This document shows, in pieces, positions 8,558 through 17,437 of a stretch of 64,000 nucleotides of DNA. The stretch is from Fluviicola sp. (lineage in GTDB: Bacteria > Bacteroidota > Bacteroidia > Flavobacteriales_D > Crocinitomicaceae). Position numbers and translations under genes: made by a program. Below the pieces are notes generated by a model. It was not told the DNA's origin and did no database searches. It worked only from the letters and a program-made list of their open reading frames with translations. Location of the stretch: NCBI RefSeq assembly GCF_029266855.1, contig NZ_JAQSWB010000003.1, positions 1 through 64,000 of the forward strand, given 5' to 3'. How positions within the stretch are numbered: position 1 is the stretch's first letter; each line of letters opens with the position of its first letter.

Positions 8558-8620
8558 AGATTTTCTTTGTTAATTGTTCGATTACTAATACAAACCGGAA
8601 CGTATTAGATTTTTAGCGCA

Positions 8621-8628
8621 CAAAGATA
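8621..8628 (-). promoter_or_regulatory. Possible -7 element of the GT2 gene
   Basis: On the minus strand TATCTTTG matches the Bacteroidota -7 consensus TAnnTTTG, 63 bases upstream of the GT2 start. A TTG at the ideal 19-base spacing is missing, so the call rests on the -7 box alone. Confidence 0.4.
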
Positions 8629-8731
8629 GTTTTTATTCCATTGAACAGATGGTTTTTTTTGCGGAGTTTTGAAAGCGGGCAACTTACCTGGAAATGTTAG
8701 TTTTCAGGACAAACCAGGACAGGGATAAATG

Positions 8732-8761
8732 TTTAGGGCTGCGATTAATCGCAGCCCTAAA
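8732..8761. repeat. 30-bp perfect palindrome sharing a core with the 6614 terminator
   Basis: The arm TTTAGGGCTGCGATT is followed directly by its reverse complement. The central GCGATTAATCGC is the same as in the palindrome at 6614-6653, while the outer bases differ in both arms together so that pairing is kept. It sits downstream of kbl on the minus strand. A clear T-run is missing, so it may be a dispersed palindromic repeat or a binding site more than a standard terminator. Confidence 0.65.
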
Positions 8762-8784
8762 CCTAATTTTATTTCTTTGGAACC

Positions 8785-9975
8785 TTATTTAATCACTTTC
8801 AATTCTTTCCCGACTTTAATAAAGGCAGCAATTGCTTTATCCAAATCTTCGATACTGTGAGCAGCTGATATTTGTGTTCTGATTCGCGCAGCACCTTTCG
8901 CTACTACAGGGTAAAAGAACCCGATTGCATAAACGCCTTCCTGCAATAATTTGTCTGCAAACTGTTGAGACAAAGCAGCATCGTATAACATAATCGGAAC
9001 GATTGGGGAATCTCCCGGTTTGATATCAAATCCTGCTGCAATGATTTTCTCTTTGAAGTATTTGGTGTTGGATTCCAATTTATCGCGAAGCTCTGTTGAA
9101 CTTCCCAGGATATCGAATACGGCATTGGAGGCTCCTACAATTGAAGGCGCCAGAGAGTTTGAGAATAAATAGGGTCTTGAACGCTGACGCAGCATTTCAA
9201 TGATTTCCTTTTTTCCGGTTGTATAACCTCCCATTGCTCCGCCTAAAGCTTTGCCCAACGTTCCCGTGATAATATCTACACGATCCTGGCAGTTGTGGTA
9301 TTCCGGAACTCCACGACCTGTTTTCCCAATAAATCCTGCACTGTGACATTCATCTGTCATTACCAGTGCGTCGTATTTGTCAGCCAAGTCACAAATTTCG
9401 TTCATTTTAGCAATATCACCATCCATGGAAAATACTCCGTCAGTAACAATGATTCGATGACGTTGTGCCTGTGCTTTTTTTAATTGTTCTTCCAGGTCAG
9501 CCATATCCGAATGCTTGTAACGGTAACGCTGTGCCTTGCATAAACGGATTCCGTCAATAATGGAAGCGTGATTCAGTTCGTCGGAAATAATTGCATCCTC
9601 CTCACCGAACAATGGTTCGAAAACCCCGCCGTTTGCATCAAAGGCAGCAGCATATAAAATAGTGTCTTCGGTACCGTAAAACTTAGCAATCTTTGCTTCC
9701 AGTTCTTTATGAATATCCTGAGTTCCGCAAATGAAACGAACAGATGACATTCCGAAACCATGTGTATCCAAAGCATCTTTTGCAGCCTTGATTACGGAAG
9801 GGTGGGAGGAAAGTCCGAGATAATTGTTTGCACACATGATGACTACTTCGTCACCCGAGCTCACATGTACTTTTGCTCCTTGCGGAGATGTAATAATGCG
9901 CTCTCTCTTAAATATTCCACCTTCCTTGATTGTATTTAATTCTTCGGAAAGGTATTCTTTCATTTTTCCGTACAT
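8785..9975 (-). CDS. kbl: Glycine C-acetyltransferase (2-amino-3-ketobutyrate CoA ligase)
   Basis: This PLP enzyme cleaves 2-amino-3-oxobutyrate with CoA to glycine and acetyl-CoA in threonine breakdown. Visible motifs are [33 protein letters not shown] and the Schiff-base lysine in [14 protein letters not shown]. The open frame extends to 10035, but homologues begin with a sequence like [13 protein letters not shown], so I choose ATG 9975 (396 residues, typical). The palindrome at 8732 follows. No threonine dehydrogenase gene is present in the window. Confidence 0.95.
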   Translation of the reverse strand: MYGKMKEYLSEELNTIKEGGIFKRERIITSPQGAKVHVSSGDEVVIMCANNYLGLSSHPSVIKAAKDALDTHGFGMSSVRFICGTQDIHKELEAKIAKFYGTEDTILYAAAFDANGGVFEPLFGEEDAIISDELNHASIIDGIRLCKAQRYRYKHSDMADLEEQLKKAQAQRHRIIVTDGVFSMDGDIAKMNEICDLADKYDALVMTDECHSAGFIGKTGRGVPEYHNCQDRVDIITGTLGKALGGAMGGYTTGKKEIIEMLRQRSRPYLFSNSLAPSIVGASNAVFDILGSSTELRDKLESNTKYFKEKIIAAGFDIKPGDSPIVPIMLYDAALSQQFADKLLQEGVYAIGFFYPVVAKGAARIRTQISAAHSIEDLDKAIAAFIKVGKELKVIK

Positions 9976-10057
9976 GGTCTTATCGTTTTTTTTGTAAAGA
10001 TAATAGAATTGCGAATTGCGTTCGTTAGCTGACAAAGCGAATATGCTTGTTCATCAA

Positions 10058-10097
10058 TAATTCGTAACTCGTAATTCGGCATTAGGAATTCGAAATT
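10058..10097. repeat. Degenerate repeats of TAATTCG-type words after the radical SAM gene
   Basis: TAATTCGTAACTCGTAATTCG is a broken 10-base-period direct repeat and is followed by GGAATTCGAAATT. It directly abuts the stop codon of the radical SAM gene. Similar words follow the stop of the alkD-like gene at 1874-1898, and a heptamer variant is expanded at 57351-57446. Confidence 0.45.
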
Positions 10098-11118
10098 AAT
10101 CAATCCACACTTTTGCTCCTTCTGAACAATTGGTGCAGATCTCGATAGAGTTCCTGTCTTGCAGAACCGAATTTCGAAACGAACGGTAAGCAGGACTTTT
10201 CCAGATCGTTTCGAATGTTTGTTCCTGAAGACTTCCCAAAGTATGATGTGCATCCTTGTCAAAACAACAGGGAACAACTTGTCCGTCCCAGGTTAGAACA
10301 CTCGAGGACCACATTCTCCAACAGCTGTTCCCGCCTTTGTATTTGAACCGGTAGGTTCCATCTTTCTGTTTTACATACCGGGAATAAGCCTCGTTGTCGG
10401 GAATTAACTCATTTCCATGTTCATAATCATAAACCTGGGCTGTTTTGAAACGCACTTCATCGATCCCTATTTCGGTGGCAAGTTCCTGTACTTCCGCAAT
10501 TTGATGCTCGTTCGCTTTTACGACCAAAAACTGGAAGATCAGATGAGGCGTAGCACTTTGAGCTGTTTGTTTTGCCTGTACCAGTGCCTTGGAACCGGCG
10601 ATCACTTTTTCCAGGTTCCCGTGTACCCGGTATGATTCATACGTTTCCTGGGTCAGACCATCAATTGAAATGATTAAACGGTCCAAACCGGATTCAACGA
10701 TTTCCTGTGCTTTTTTCTCATCAATAAAATGAGCATTCGTTGAAGTAGCAGTATAGATTTTTTTGCGCTTCGCCTCCCGGATTAAATCCAGGAATTGAGG
10801 ATGAAGGAAGGGTTCTCCCTGGAAATAATAATTGATATAAAAAACTGAATTTGCAACTTGGGAAAGCCAGTTTTGATGATTCACCAAATCAATTTTCCCC
10901 GTTGGGCGGCTAAATGCTTTCAAACCACTCGGACAAGCCGGGCAGCCTAAGTTGCAGGCCGTTGTTGGTTCGATACTCAGAGCAAATGGTTTACCCCAAT
11001 TTTTTTGGATCTTAAAAAGCCGGGCCAACCCATATGAAAAGCGGAGCATAACAATATTCCAAACACGTTGAATGTTAAGATGTTTGATAATATTTCGCTG
11101 GTCCTTAAAAGTGCTCAT
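10096..11118 (-). CDS. Radical SAM protein with C-terminal SPASM-type cysteines
   Basis: The 4Fe-4S/SAM motif C55-x3-C59-x2-C62 (TTACNLGCPACPSG) is intact, followed by a TIM-barrel-like region (YFQGEPFLHP, DRLIISIDGL). The C-terminal part contains further cysteines (CWRMW, VVPCCFDKD, ICTNCSEGA) of the SPASM type that would bind auxiliary clusters. It lies 120 bases upstream of kbl on the same strand. SPASM proteins often modify peptides or act as sugar or alcohol oxidoreductases; no precursor peptide is visible nearby, so the substrate is unknown. Confidence 0.88.
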   Translation of the reverse strand: MSTFKDQRNIIKHLNIQRVWNIVMLRFSYGLARLFKIQKNWGKPFALSIEPTTACNLGCPACPSGLKAFSRPTGKIDLVNHQNWLSQVANSVFYINYYFQGEPFLHPQFLDLIREAKRKKIYTATSTNAHFIDEKKAQEIVESGLDRLIISIDGLTQETYESYRVHGNLEKVIAGSKALVQAKQTAQSATPHLIFQFLVVKANEHQIAEVQELATEIGIDEVRFKTAQVYDYEHGNELIPDNEAYSRYVKQKDGTYRFKYKGGNSCWRMWSSSVLTWDGQVVPCCFDKDAHHTLGSLQEQTFETIWKSPAYRSFRNSVLQDRNSIEICTNCSEGAKVWID

Positions 11119-11213
11119 TCTACTTTACGAATTTACGGAACTGCAATGAAACTTCTTGTTTTTTTTGAATAACTGTAACTTTTTTTGACTTAGTTTGTCT
11201 TACCGATAAGACA

Positions 11214-13619
11214 ATGACTATTATGAAATATATTTTACTTAGCTTATTTACACTTCTTTTAACACACACATTCGCTCAACAAATTCAGATACAGGAAGAT
11301 ATATCACATGCTCCGATCCCATTCGTAAAGGTTTATCCCAAAACGGGAAAACCGTTTTTATCTGATTTGGATGGTCGTTTTGAAAATCCTCCCGGAAACA
11401 CACACGTTACTTTGAAGATGACAAGCTTCCGGGACACCACAATTGAAATTACGGGCGATATGATTGTTTTCATGAAAGAACAAGCCAGTGAAATTGATGA
11501 GGTAGTGATTCTGCCGGGGGTGAATCCTGCGGAGCGGATTATGGAATTAGCCATTGAGAACAGGAAAAAAAATCACCCGAAATCGGATGTTGCGTTTAAA
11601 TATGACAGTTACAGCAAGTTTATATTTACGATCAATCAGGATGCATTGGCGCAGATCTCTGATACTACTGCCGATACCAACCTTATTGACCTGAGAAAAT
11701 TCTTTGATCAGCAGCATATCTTCTTATTGGAAAGTACTTCGACTAAGTACTTCAAACCGCCTTTTAAGGAAAAGGAAGTAATCAGTGCGTACCGGGTATC
11801 AGGTTTTTCAGATCCCATGTTTTCCACTTTTGCAAATGAACTGCAGTCATTCAATTTTTACGATAATCAATTCGACATTTTAGGAAGGTCTTACCTGAAT
11901 CCTTTAGCTTTAGGATCAATTCGCCGCTATTTGTTTATCCTGGAAGATACTACCATTACGGCTCCGGGAGATACAACGTATACCATTCGTTTTCAGCCTA
12001 GGAGAGATAAGAATTTTGAAGGGATGAAAGGAACATTGTATATCAATACACGAGGATATGCAGTTGAGAAGGTGAACGCGGAACCTGCTGAAAGTAAAGG
12101 TGGAGTTCATCCCCACATCATCCAGGAATACACACTTGTAGATGGAAAAAAATGGTTCCCGTATAAACTGTCTACGGAATTAGTGGCTCCCGGATTATTA
12201 TTGAGTTCAAAAATTAAGGACGCCTACCTGGTAGGAAAGGGAAATACGTATATTGATCATGTTGTCCTCGATGCGGATCTCAAGGATGAACGGTTCAATG
12301 CGGTTTTTGTGGAAACAGCACGGGACGCCAATGCGAAGGATAGTACGCACTGGGAAGCAAAACGAAAATACGACCTGGATAACAAAGATTTGAGAACGTA
12401 TGAGTTCGTGGACAGTCTTTCGGAAAAAGAAAACCTGGATGGGAAATTGAAAACACTTCAATCCCTTTTACAGGGAAAAATTCCTTTGGGATATTTGCAG
12501 GCTGATATTTTGCGATTAGTCAATTTCAGGGATTACGAAGGTTTCCGTTTGGGAATAGGCTTGGAAACCAGTGATAAGTTATCTACGCGTTTCCGTGTCG
12601 GCGGTTACTTTGCATATGGGTTCAAAGATAAGATGTGGAAATACGGAGGCTATGGAAGAGTAACACTGATTCCGAAATATTTCCTCGATTTTGAAGCACG
12701 TTACCAGGAAGATATTGTGGAACGCGGGGGGACGGGCCTGACATCCGAACCGGTTATTACCCAGTTAAATTCTTTCTACCGAAATATTTATATCCGACAA
12801 ATGGATAAACAGCGGATCGGTGAAATCGCCTTTTCAGGTTATATTTTCCCCCGCATGAAATTCAGACTTTCGGGTTCATACCAGCGAATCGGTTTTACGG
12901 AAGGTTACCGCTACCAATGGTCAAAACCGGAAATGGGTTCAATTGATCAGTATGATATTGCTGAAAGCTCTTTGGAATTGACCTGGGCAATCCGCGACAA
13001 AGTCATGTCTTTAGGAACAAAACGTGTTTCTTTGGGTTCCAAATGGCCGATACTAACATTGAAAGCTACAAAAAGCCTTCCTGGAGTTACTGCAGCTAAA
13101 ATTGATTATACACGTGTCACCGGAGCTGTTCAGCAAATTGTTCCGATTCGTGCAGTGGGTAAGTTGACATATGTTTTAATGGGAACGGTAGTTGATGGTG
13201 ATGCACCTTTACTGTTGCAGCAGGTCGGACAAGGTACGGGAGGAATGTGGAAGCTGTCTGCCGCAAATTCTTTTGAAACGATGATCGCTAGTACGTATTA
13301 TTCTTCACGGATGACAGCCTTGTTTACGCGCTTCGATTTCAAAGCTGTTAAGACGAATAAAAGGTGGACAAAACCGCAATTTGCAATTCATCATGCGGTT
13401 GGGTACGGAAGCAAAGAAGATGCAAGTCGTCATTCGATTACTTTTAATTCACTGGATAAAGGATACGCAGAAACGGGCTTGCTTGCAAATAGTTTACTGG
13501 TGTTTAATGGAATTGGTTTTGGGATTGGTGGTTTTTATCATTATGCGGGAGGTGTTATTTCTCCAAAAGTTGAAGATAATATCACTGCTAAGTTCAGCTT
13601 GAATATCTCTTTATTCTAA
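11214..13619 (+). CDS. DUF5686-type outer-membrane protein with carboxypeptidase-regulatory-like N-terminus
   Basis: The start may be ATG 11214 or, better placed before the signal peptide, ATG 11223. After the signal peptide (KYILLSLFTLLLTHTFAQ) comes a shortened CarboxypepD_reg-like domain (residues 20-100), then a helical region with NPAERIMELAIENRKKN, the landmark of this family. The C-terminal ~400 residues alternate as expected of an outer-membrane beta-barrel and end in LNISLF with a terminal Phe. Family members are abundant in Bacteroidota and poorly characterised. The gene converges on tauE with a 4-base overlap. Confidence 0.82.
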   Translation: MTIMKYILLSLFTLLLTHTFAQQIQIQEDISHAPIPFVKVYPKTGKPFLSDLDGRFENPPGNTHVTLKMTSFRDTTIEITGDMIVFMKEQASEIDEVVILPGVNPAERIMELAIENRKKNHPKSDVAFKYDSYSKFIFTINQDALAQISDTTADTNLIDLRKFFDQQHIFLLESTSTKYFKPPFKEKEVISAYRVSGFSDPMFSTFANELQSFNFYDNQFDILGRSYLNPLALGSIRRYLFILEDTTITAPGDTTYTIRFQPRRDKNFEGMKGTLYINTRGYAVEKVNAEPAESKGGVHPHIIQEYTLVDGKKWFPYKLSTELVAPGLLLSSKIKDAYLVGKGNTYIDHVVLDADLKDERFNAVFVETARDANAKDSTHWEAKRKYDLDNKDLRTYEFVDSLSEKENLDGKLKTLQSLLQGKIPLGYLQADILRLVNFRDYEGFRLGIGLETSDKLSTRFRVGGYFAYGFKDKMWKYGGYGRVTLIPKYFLDFEARYQEDIVERGGTGLTSEPVITQLNSFYRNIYIRQMDKQRIGEIAFSGYIFPRMKFRLSGSYQRIGFTEGYRYQWSKPEMGSIDQYDIAESSLELTWAIRDKVMSLGTKRVSLGSKWPILTLKATKSLPGVTAAKIDYTRVTGAVQQIVPIRAVGKLTYVLMGTVVDGDAPLLLQQVGQGTGGMWKLSAANSFETMIASTYYSSRMTALFTRFDFKAVKTNKRWTKPQFAIHHAVGYGSKEDASRHSITFNSLDKGYAETGLLANSLLVFNGIGFGIGGFYHYAGGVISPKVEDNITAKFSLNISLF

Positions 13620-14416
13620 CGGATAGAGATAATTTCAGTAACGATAATTGAAATTCCTATCAGAAGGACAAAGATCCCGAACCCTTTCTTGAGGTTGGCG
13701 GATTGAATTTTGTGATTGAGCTTTAAGCCAATGATCAAACCTGCTGTTGCAATCAATGTAAATCCTAAGAGGATTACCCAGTTCAGTTCCAGGCCTGGCC
13801 TGAATAATTCTGCTGTGAAACCGCTAAGTGAATTAATAGCTATGATCACAATAGATGTGGCAATGGCATTCTTGATGGGAACTTTCATGAAAATAGAAAG
13901 GGAAGGGATGATCATAAATCCGCCTCCGGCTCCAACCAAACCGCTGATAAATCCGATAATGGCTCCGAAGATAACCAGGATAACAGGCCTGTTCTTTTTC
14001 AGGGAAGGATGCTCTTTTTGGCCTCTTATCATGGGAATGGATGCAAGGATCATCAGGATTGCAAACAAAGACATGATAAAGGTGTTTTTTTCAAAGACAA
14101 TGTGCTCTCCCAAACGAATAACAGGTGGAAGTGCGGGAACAACCAGCAAGCGTGTAAGTGAAATACTGATCACTGCCGGAATCCCGAAGAGCAAGGTGTT
14201 CTTTGGATTGATCAGTTTGGATTTAAAATGCTGAATGGCCCCGAATAAAGAGGTCACTCCTACGATAAACAGGGAATAAAGTGTTGCGTTTTGTGGTTCC
14301 ATTTGGAAGAAGACTACCAAAATTGGTACAGCAAGTATGGATCCGCCACCACCAAGTGTTCCCAGTACCAAGCCTACAAAAAGGGCTAAAAAATATCCGA
14401 TTATTTCTAAAGTCAA
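13616..14416 (-). CDS. TauE/SafE-family sulfite or sulfonate exporter-like permease
   Basis: This 266-residue inner-membrane protein has about eight hydrophobic helices. The family's repeated glycine motifs are seen as LGTLGGGGSILAVP near the N-terminus and ISGLVGAGGGFMIIPSL in the second half. These permeases move sulfur- or carbon-containing anions, and the substrate cannot be read from sequence. The first codon appears to be TTG (14416), 13 bases after the murI stop, so it probably belongs to the murI unit. Confidence 0.85.
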   Translation of the reverse strand: MTLEIIGYFLALFVGLVLGTLGGGGSILAVPILVVFFQMEPQNATLYSLFIVGVTSLFGAIQHFKSKLINPKNTLLFGIPAVISISLTRLLVVPALPPVIRLGEHIVFEKNTFIMSLFAILMILASIPMIRGQKEHPSLKKNRPVILVIFGAIIGFISGLVGAGGGFMIIPSLSIFMKVPIKNAIATSIVIIAINSLSGFTAELFRPGLELNWVILLGFTLIATAGLIIGLKLNHKIQSANLKKGFGIFVLLIGISIIVTEIISIR

Positions 14417-14428
14417 TGGATCTGTGAT

Positions 14429-15256
14429 TTAATGTAAGGTTAGATGTTCGGCTTCAATCTGATCATTCATTAGCAAAGATGCTTTTTCACTGAATGCCTG
14501 GGCACTTTCGGTAGTCAGGTATCTGACGGAACCTCCTTTTGAACACTTCGCATCCATTTCAGGATGACGGATCAAATAATCTGCTAAGCTTTCTGCTACA
14601 ATCTTCCCTTGTGCCAATACTTCAATATGTTCAGGAAGCAAACGCTGCAATTGATCCAATAAGATAGGGTAGTGCGTACAAGCCAATAAAATTGTATCGA
14701 TCTTGGGATCCTTTTCAAGGATTGACACCAAATCATTCTGAATGAAGTAAACACCTCCGGGTGTATCGAATTGATTGTTCTCAATCAGTGGAACCCACAT
14801 GGGACAAGCGTGTTGATTTACAACCAGGTCAGGCGCAAACTTCGCAAGTTCTATTTGGTAACTGTTGGAACGGATGGTTCCTTCTGTTGCTAAAACACCC
14901 ACGTGTTTTGTTTTGGTGTGTTTATCCAATTCTTCGGTACTTGGTCTGATCACACCTAATACCCGTTTATCCGGATGCAATTCCGGTAATTTGATTCGCT
15001 GGATATTGCGCAATGCTTTCGCAGATGCTGTATTACATGCCAATATGACCAGGGAGCAATCCCTGTCGAATAAGGCCTGAACCGCTTGCCAGGTATATTG
15101 ATAAATGACATCAAAGCTTCTGGAACCGTATGGAGCGCGTGCATTGTCTCCCAGATAAAGGAAATCGTATTCAGGTAACTTCTCACGCATTTCCTTCAAA
15201 ACGGTCAAACCGCCGTATCCGGAATCAAAAACACCAATTGGACCTTTCACTGACAT
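14429..15256 (-). CDS. murI: Glutamate racemase
   Basis: MurI makes D-glutamate for peptidoglycan. Both catalytic cysteines are present, in LVILACNTASA and TILLACTHYP, together with the N-terminal GVFDSGYGGLTVL. The open frame reaches 15271 with a GTG, but ATG 15256 (starting SVKGPIGVFDSG) matches the usual beginning of the family and gives 275 residues. In many flavobacteria murI follows uppS-bamA-skp-skp; here a dioxygenase-like gene and a terminator lie between them. Confidence 0.95.
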   Translation of the reverse strand: MSVKGPIGVFDSGYGGLTVLKEMREKLPEYDFLYLGDNARAPYGSRSFDVIYQYTWQAVQALFDRDCSLVILACNTASAKALRNIQRIKLPELHPDKRVLGVIRPSTEELDKHTKTKHVGVLATEGTIRSNSYQIELAKFAPDLVVNQHACPMWVPLIENNQFDTPGGVYFIQNDLVSILEKDPKIDTILLACTHYPILLDQLQRLLPEHIEVLAQGKIVAESLADYLIRHPEMDAKCSKGGSVRYLTTESAQAFSEKASLLMNDQIEAEHLTLH

Positions 15257-15283
15257 GGCCCAAAAGTACACAACGTTTCCGTT

Positions 15284-16162
15284 TTACCCAAATCGAACCG
15301 AAGTCATATTCAAAGAACCTGCAACCAATTCATTGTTGAATATTGCAATCTCATCTTTGTCGTTCGACAAGCCTAAACTATAAATAAGCGGGTAATAATG
15401 ATCGGGAGTCGGAATGGCTAATTGAGCGAATTGTCCCAGTTTTTGGTAATCAATCAAAGCCTGGTGGTTCCGATCGATAATGAGTTTGTTAAAGGTCTCG
15501 TTTGCTTCAATAGCCCAGTCATATCCGTAGTTGGAAGTGTTTAATTTATCCCAGGCCACCATTCGCAGATTGTGAACCATGTTTCCGCTTCCGATAATTA
15601 GCACTCCTTTTTTGCGAAGTTCTTTTAATTCACGGGCCAAAGCATAATGGTAGGCTGCAGGTTTATTGTAATCGATCGAAAGCTGGATAACCGGGATATC
15701 CGCATCCGGGTACATGTGACGAACCACTGTCCATGTTCCGTGATCCAATCCCCATTCGTGATCCAATTCAACACTGGTACTTTTTACCAGGTCTTTTGTC
15801 TGCTTTGCCCATTCGGGGCTTCCGGGTGCTGGGTACTGAACTGCAAATAATTCATCCGGGAAACCGCCAAAGTCATGAATGGTTTGTGGTTTTTCCATTG
15901 CGGTAACATAGGTTCCGTTTGTCAACCAATGTGCTGAAACAACCAGGACCAATTTAGGATCCGGTAAGTGGTCGATCTCACTTTTCCATTGTTTGGAGAA
16001 ATGATTGTCTTCTATTCCGTTCATCGGCGATCCATGCCCAATGAAGAAAACCGGGTAAGTATAATCTTCTTCATTTAATAATTTCCTAAGTGAACTAACG
16101 GAAGTCAATCCACCAAGTGCTGCAAATCCTAACATACCTTTTACAAATGATTGGCGTTTCAT
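15284..16162 (-). CDS. YgiD/LigB-type extradiol dioxygenase-like protein, probably exported
   Basis: The core is a class III extradiol (LigB) domain: FFIGHGSPMNG with the metal-binding His, VVSAHWLTNG, WGLDHGTWTVVRHMYPDADIP and GSGNMVHNLR. E. coli YgiD acts on L-DOPA. Here an additional N-terminus (RQSFVKGMLGFAALGGLTS) resembles an export signal or membrane anchor, unlike the cytoplasmic enzyme. I start at ATG 16162. Only 27 bases separate its end from the murI start, so the two are probably co-transcribed. Confidence 0.85.
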   Translation of the reverse strand: MKRQSFVKGMLGFAALGGLTSVSSLRKLLNEEDYTYPVFFIGHGSPMNGIEDNHFSKQWKSEIDHLPDPKLVLVVSAHWLTNGTYVTAMEKPQTIHDFGGFPDELFAVQYPAPGSPEWAKQTKDLVKSTSVELDHEWGLDHGTWTVVRHMYPDADIPVIQLSIDYNKPAAYHYALARELKELRKKGVLIIGSGNMVHNLRMVAWDKLNTSNYGYDWAIEANETFNKLIIDRNHQALIDYQKLGQFAQLAIPTPDHYYPLIYSLGLSNDKDEIAIFNNELVAGSLNMTSVRFG

Positions 16163-16214
16163 GCTATAAAGGTACATCTTTATTATTTACCATGGTAATT
16201 AAAGTGTGTTAAAT

Positions 16215-16249
16215 AAAAAAGGTGCCCGAACGAAGTCGAAAGCACCTTT
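16215..16249 (-). terminator. Terminator after the uppS-bamA-skp-skp operon
   Basis: AAAGGTGC and GCACCTTT flank a 16-base loop. Read on the minus strand it is followed by a T-run, 18 bases after the stop of the first Skp-like gene. Confidence 0.75.
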
Positions 16250-16266
16250 CAAATATATTGGAAATA

Positions 16267-16791
16267 TTACTTACCTGTTTTCTTAGCTTCTGCTTCCAGT
16301 TTCATTAACTCAACGATTACTTCGTTAGTCACATCCACTCCTCCTACAGAATAAAGCGTTGTGCTTTCGTCAATGATGTAGTTGAACTTTTTAGCTGTTG
16401 CTACGATATTCACTGCTTTTTTAACACGGTCAAGAATTACATTGTTCATTTCCTGTGTCATCATTTGCAATTGCTGGTCGATTTGTTGTTGACGCTCTTC
16501 CAGGTTTTGTTGCATGCGGCGAATACGGTTTTCTTCATATTGTTTTACCGTTTCAGACATGGTATTCATCTTTTTCTGATATTCCATATAAGTGATCTGG
16601 ATAACGCTGTCCGCTTCTTTTAACTCTTTCAAACCTGCATTTTCAATTTCTTTGATTTCTTTGATTGCAGCTTTTCGGGAAGGCATCGTATCTAATAATG
16701 CTTGAGATCTCACATGCCCGATTTTCGATTGAGCTTGAGTAGTTGCGATTGCACATACTGTTAGTGCTAGGGCAAATAGGATTTTTTTCAT
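16267..16791 (-). CDS. Skp/OmpH-family periplasmic chaperone (second of pair)
   Basis: A clear signal peptide (KKILFALALTVCAIATTQAQ) precedes SKIGHVRSQALLDTMPSRKAA, the N-terminal strand region of OmpH/Skp proteins. A long charged helical stretch with many Gln and Glu forms the coiled-coil tentacles, and YIIDESTTLYSVGGVDVT closes the body domain. Skp holds unfolded outer-membrane proteins on the way to BamA. It is the last gene of the operon and a paralogue of its neighbour. Confidence 0.92.
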   Translation of the reverse strand: MKKILFALALTVCAIATTQAQSKIGHVRSQALLDTMPSRKAAIKEIKEIENAGLKELKEADSVIQITYMEYQKKMNTMSETVKQYEENRIRRMQQNLEERQQQIDQQLQMMTQEMNNVILDRVKKAVNIVATAKKFNYIIDESTTLYSVGGVDVTNEVIVELMKLEAEAKKTGK

Positions 16792-16876
16792 TTTTGGTTT
16801 TTGTTTCGTTGTTTTTGTTTACTGCACCGAGTCTGACATTGGGATCGATCCCATCTATCAAAAGCGATGCTTTTTC

Positions 16877-17395
16877 TTATTTGGTGCTAACACCCATTTC
16901 TCTCAGAACCTCGTCACTGATATCAAATTTACTATCGGCGTATACCAGGTTGCTTTGGTTTGACTTGTCAAAGATAAAACTATAATTTCGTTTTGAGGCA
17001 ACAGTTTGCATTGCTTCGTAAACCCGGTCTTGTATCGGTTTAATTAATTCTTGTCGTTTTTGGAAATAATCTCCGGAAACTCCGAAGCGGGTCTGCTGCA
17101 TTTGCATTGCTTCAGATTCCAATGTTTTGATTTCCTCTTCGCGTTTTGTTTTCTCTTCGGCAGGCAATAAACTTTCTTCTCTCAGAAAATTTTCCTTCTT
17201 CTTTTTGATCATCTCATAACGCTCTTCGATTTCTTTAGTCCAACGTTCGGCTAATTTATCTAAACGTTCCTTAGCCTCTTTATATTCCGGCATCTTCCCT
17301 AGAATAAATTCCGAGTCGATATAACCGTACTTCTGAGCTGAACTGACAAAGGTCATGCCAAAGACCATTAAGAAACATAAAACAAGAGTTTTCAT
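16877..17395 (-). CDS. Skp/OmpH-family periplasmic chaperone (first of pair)
   Basis: I start at ATG 17395 since it directly precedes a signal peptide (KTLVLCFLMVFGMTFVSSAQ); the open frame runs upstream to 17428. YGYIDSEFILGKMPEYKEA and the distal SFIFDKSNQSNLVYAD are body-domain segments typical of OmpH, with a long lysine/glutamate-rich coiled coil between. It lies about 40 bases after bamA and 85 bases before the second copy. Two tandem Skp genes after bamA are common in Bacteroidota. Confidence 0.92.
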   Translation of the reverse strand: MKTLVLCFLMVFGMTFVSSAQKYGYIDSEFILGKMPEYKEAKERLDKLAERWTKEIEERYEMIKKKKENFLREESLLPAEEKTKREEEIKTLESEAMQMQQTRFGVSGDYFQKRQELIKPIQDRVYEAMQTVASKRNYSFIFDKSNQSNLVYADSKFDISDEVLREMGVSTK

Positions 17396-17437
17396 AGGCG
17401 AAATCTGAAAGAACGACGAAGATAACATTTTTATTGT

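Noticed and set aside
13716-14234. Plus-strand frame of 172 codons
   Set aside because: It is antisense to tauE, whose protein is clearly recognisable; codon bias makes the opposite strand open.
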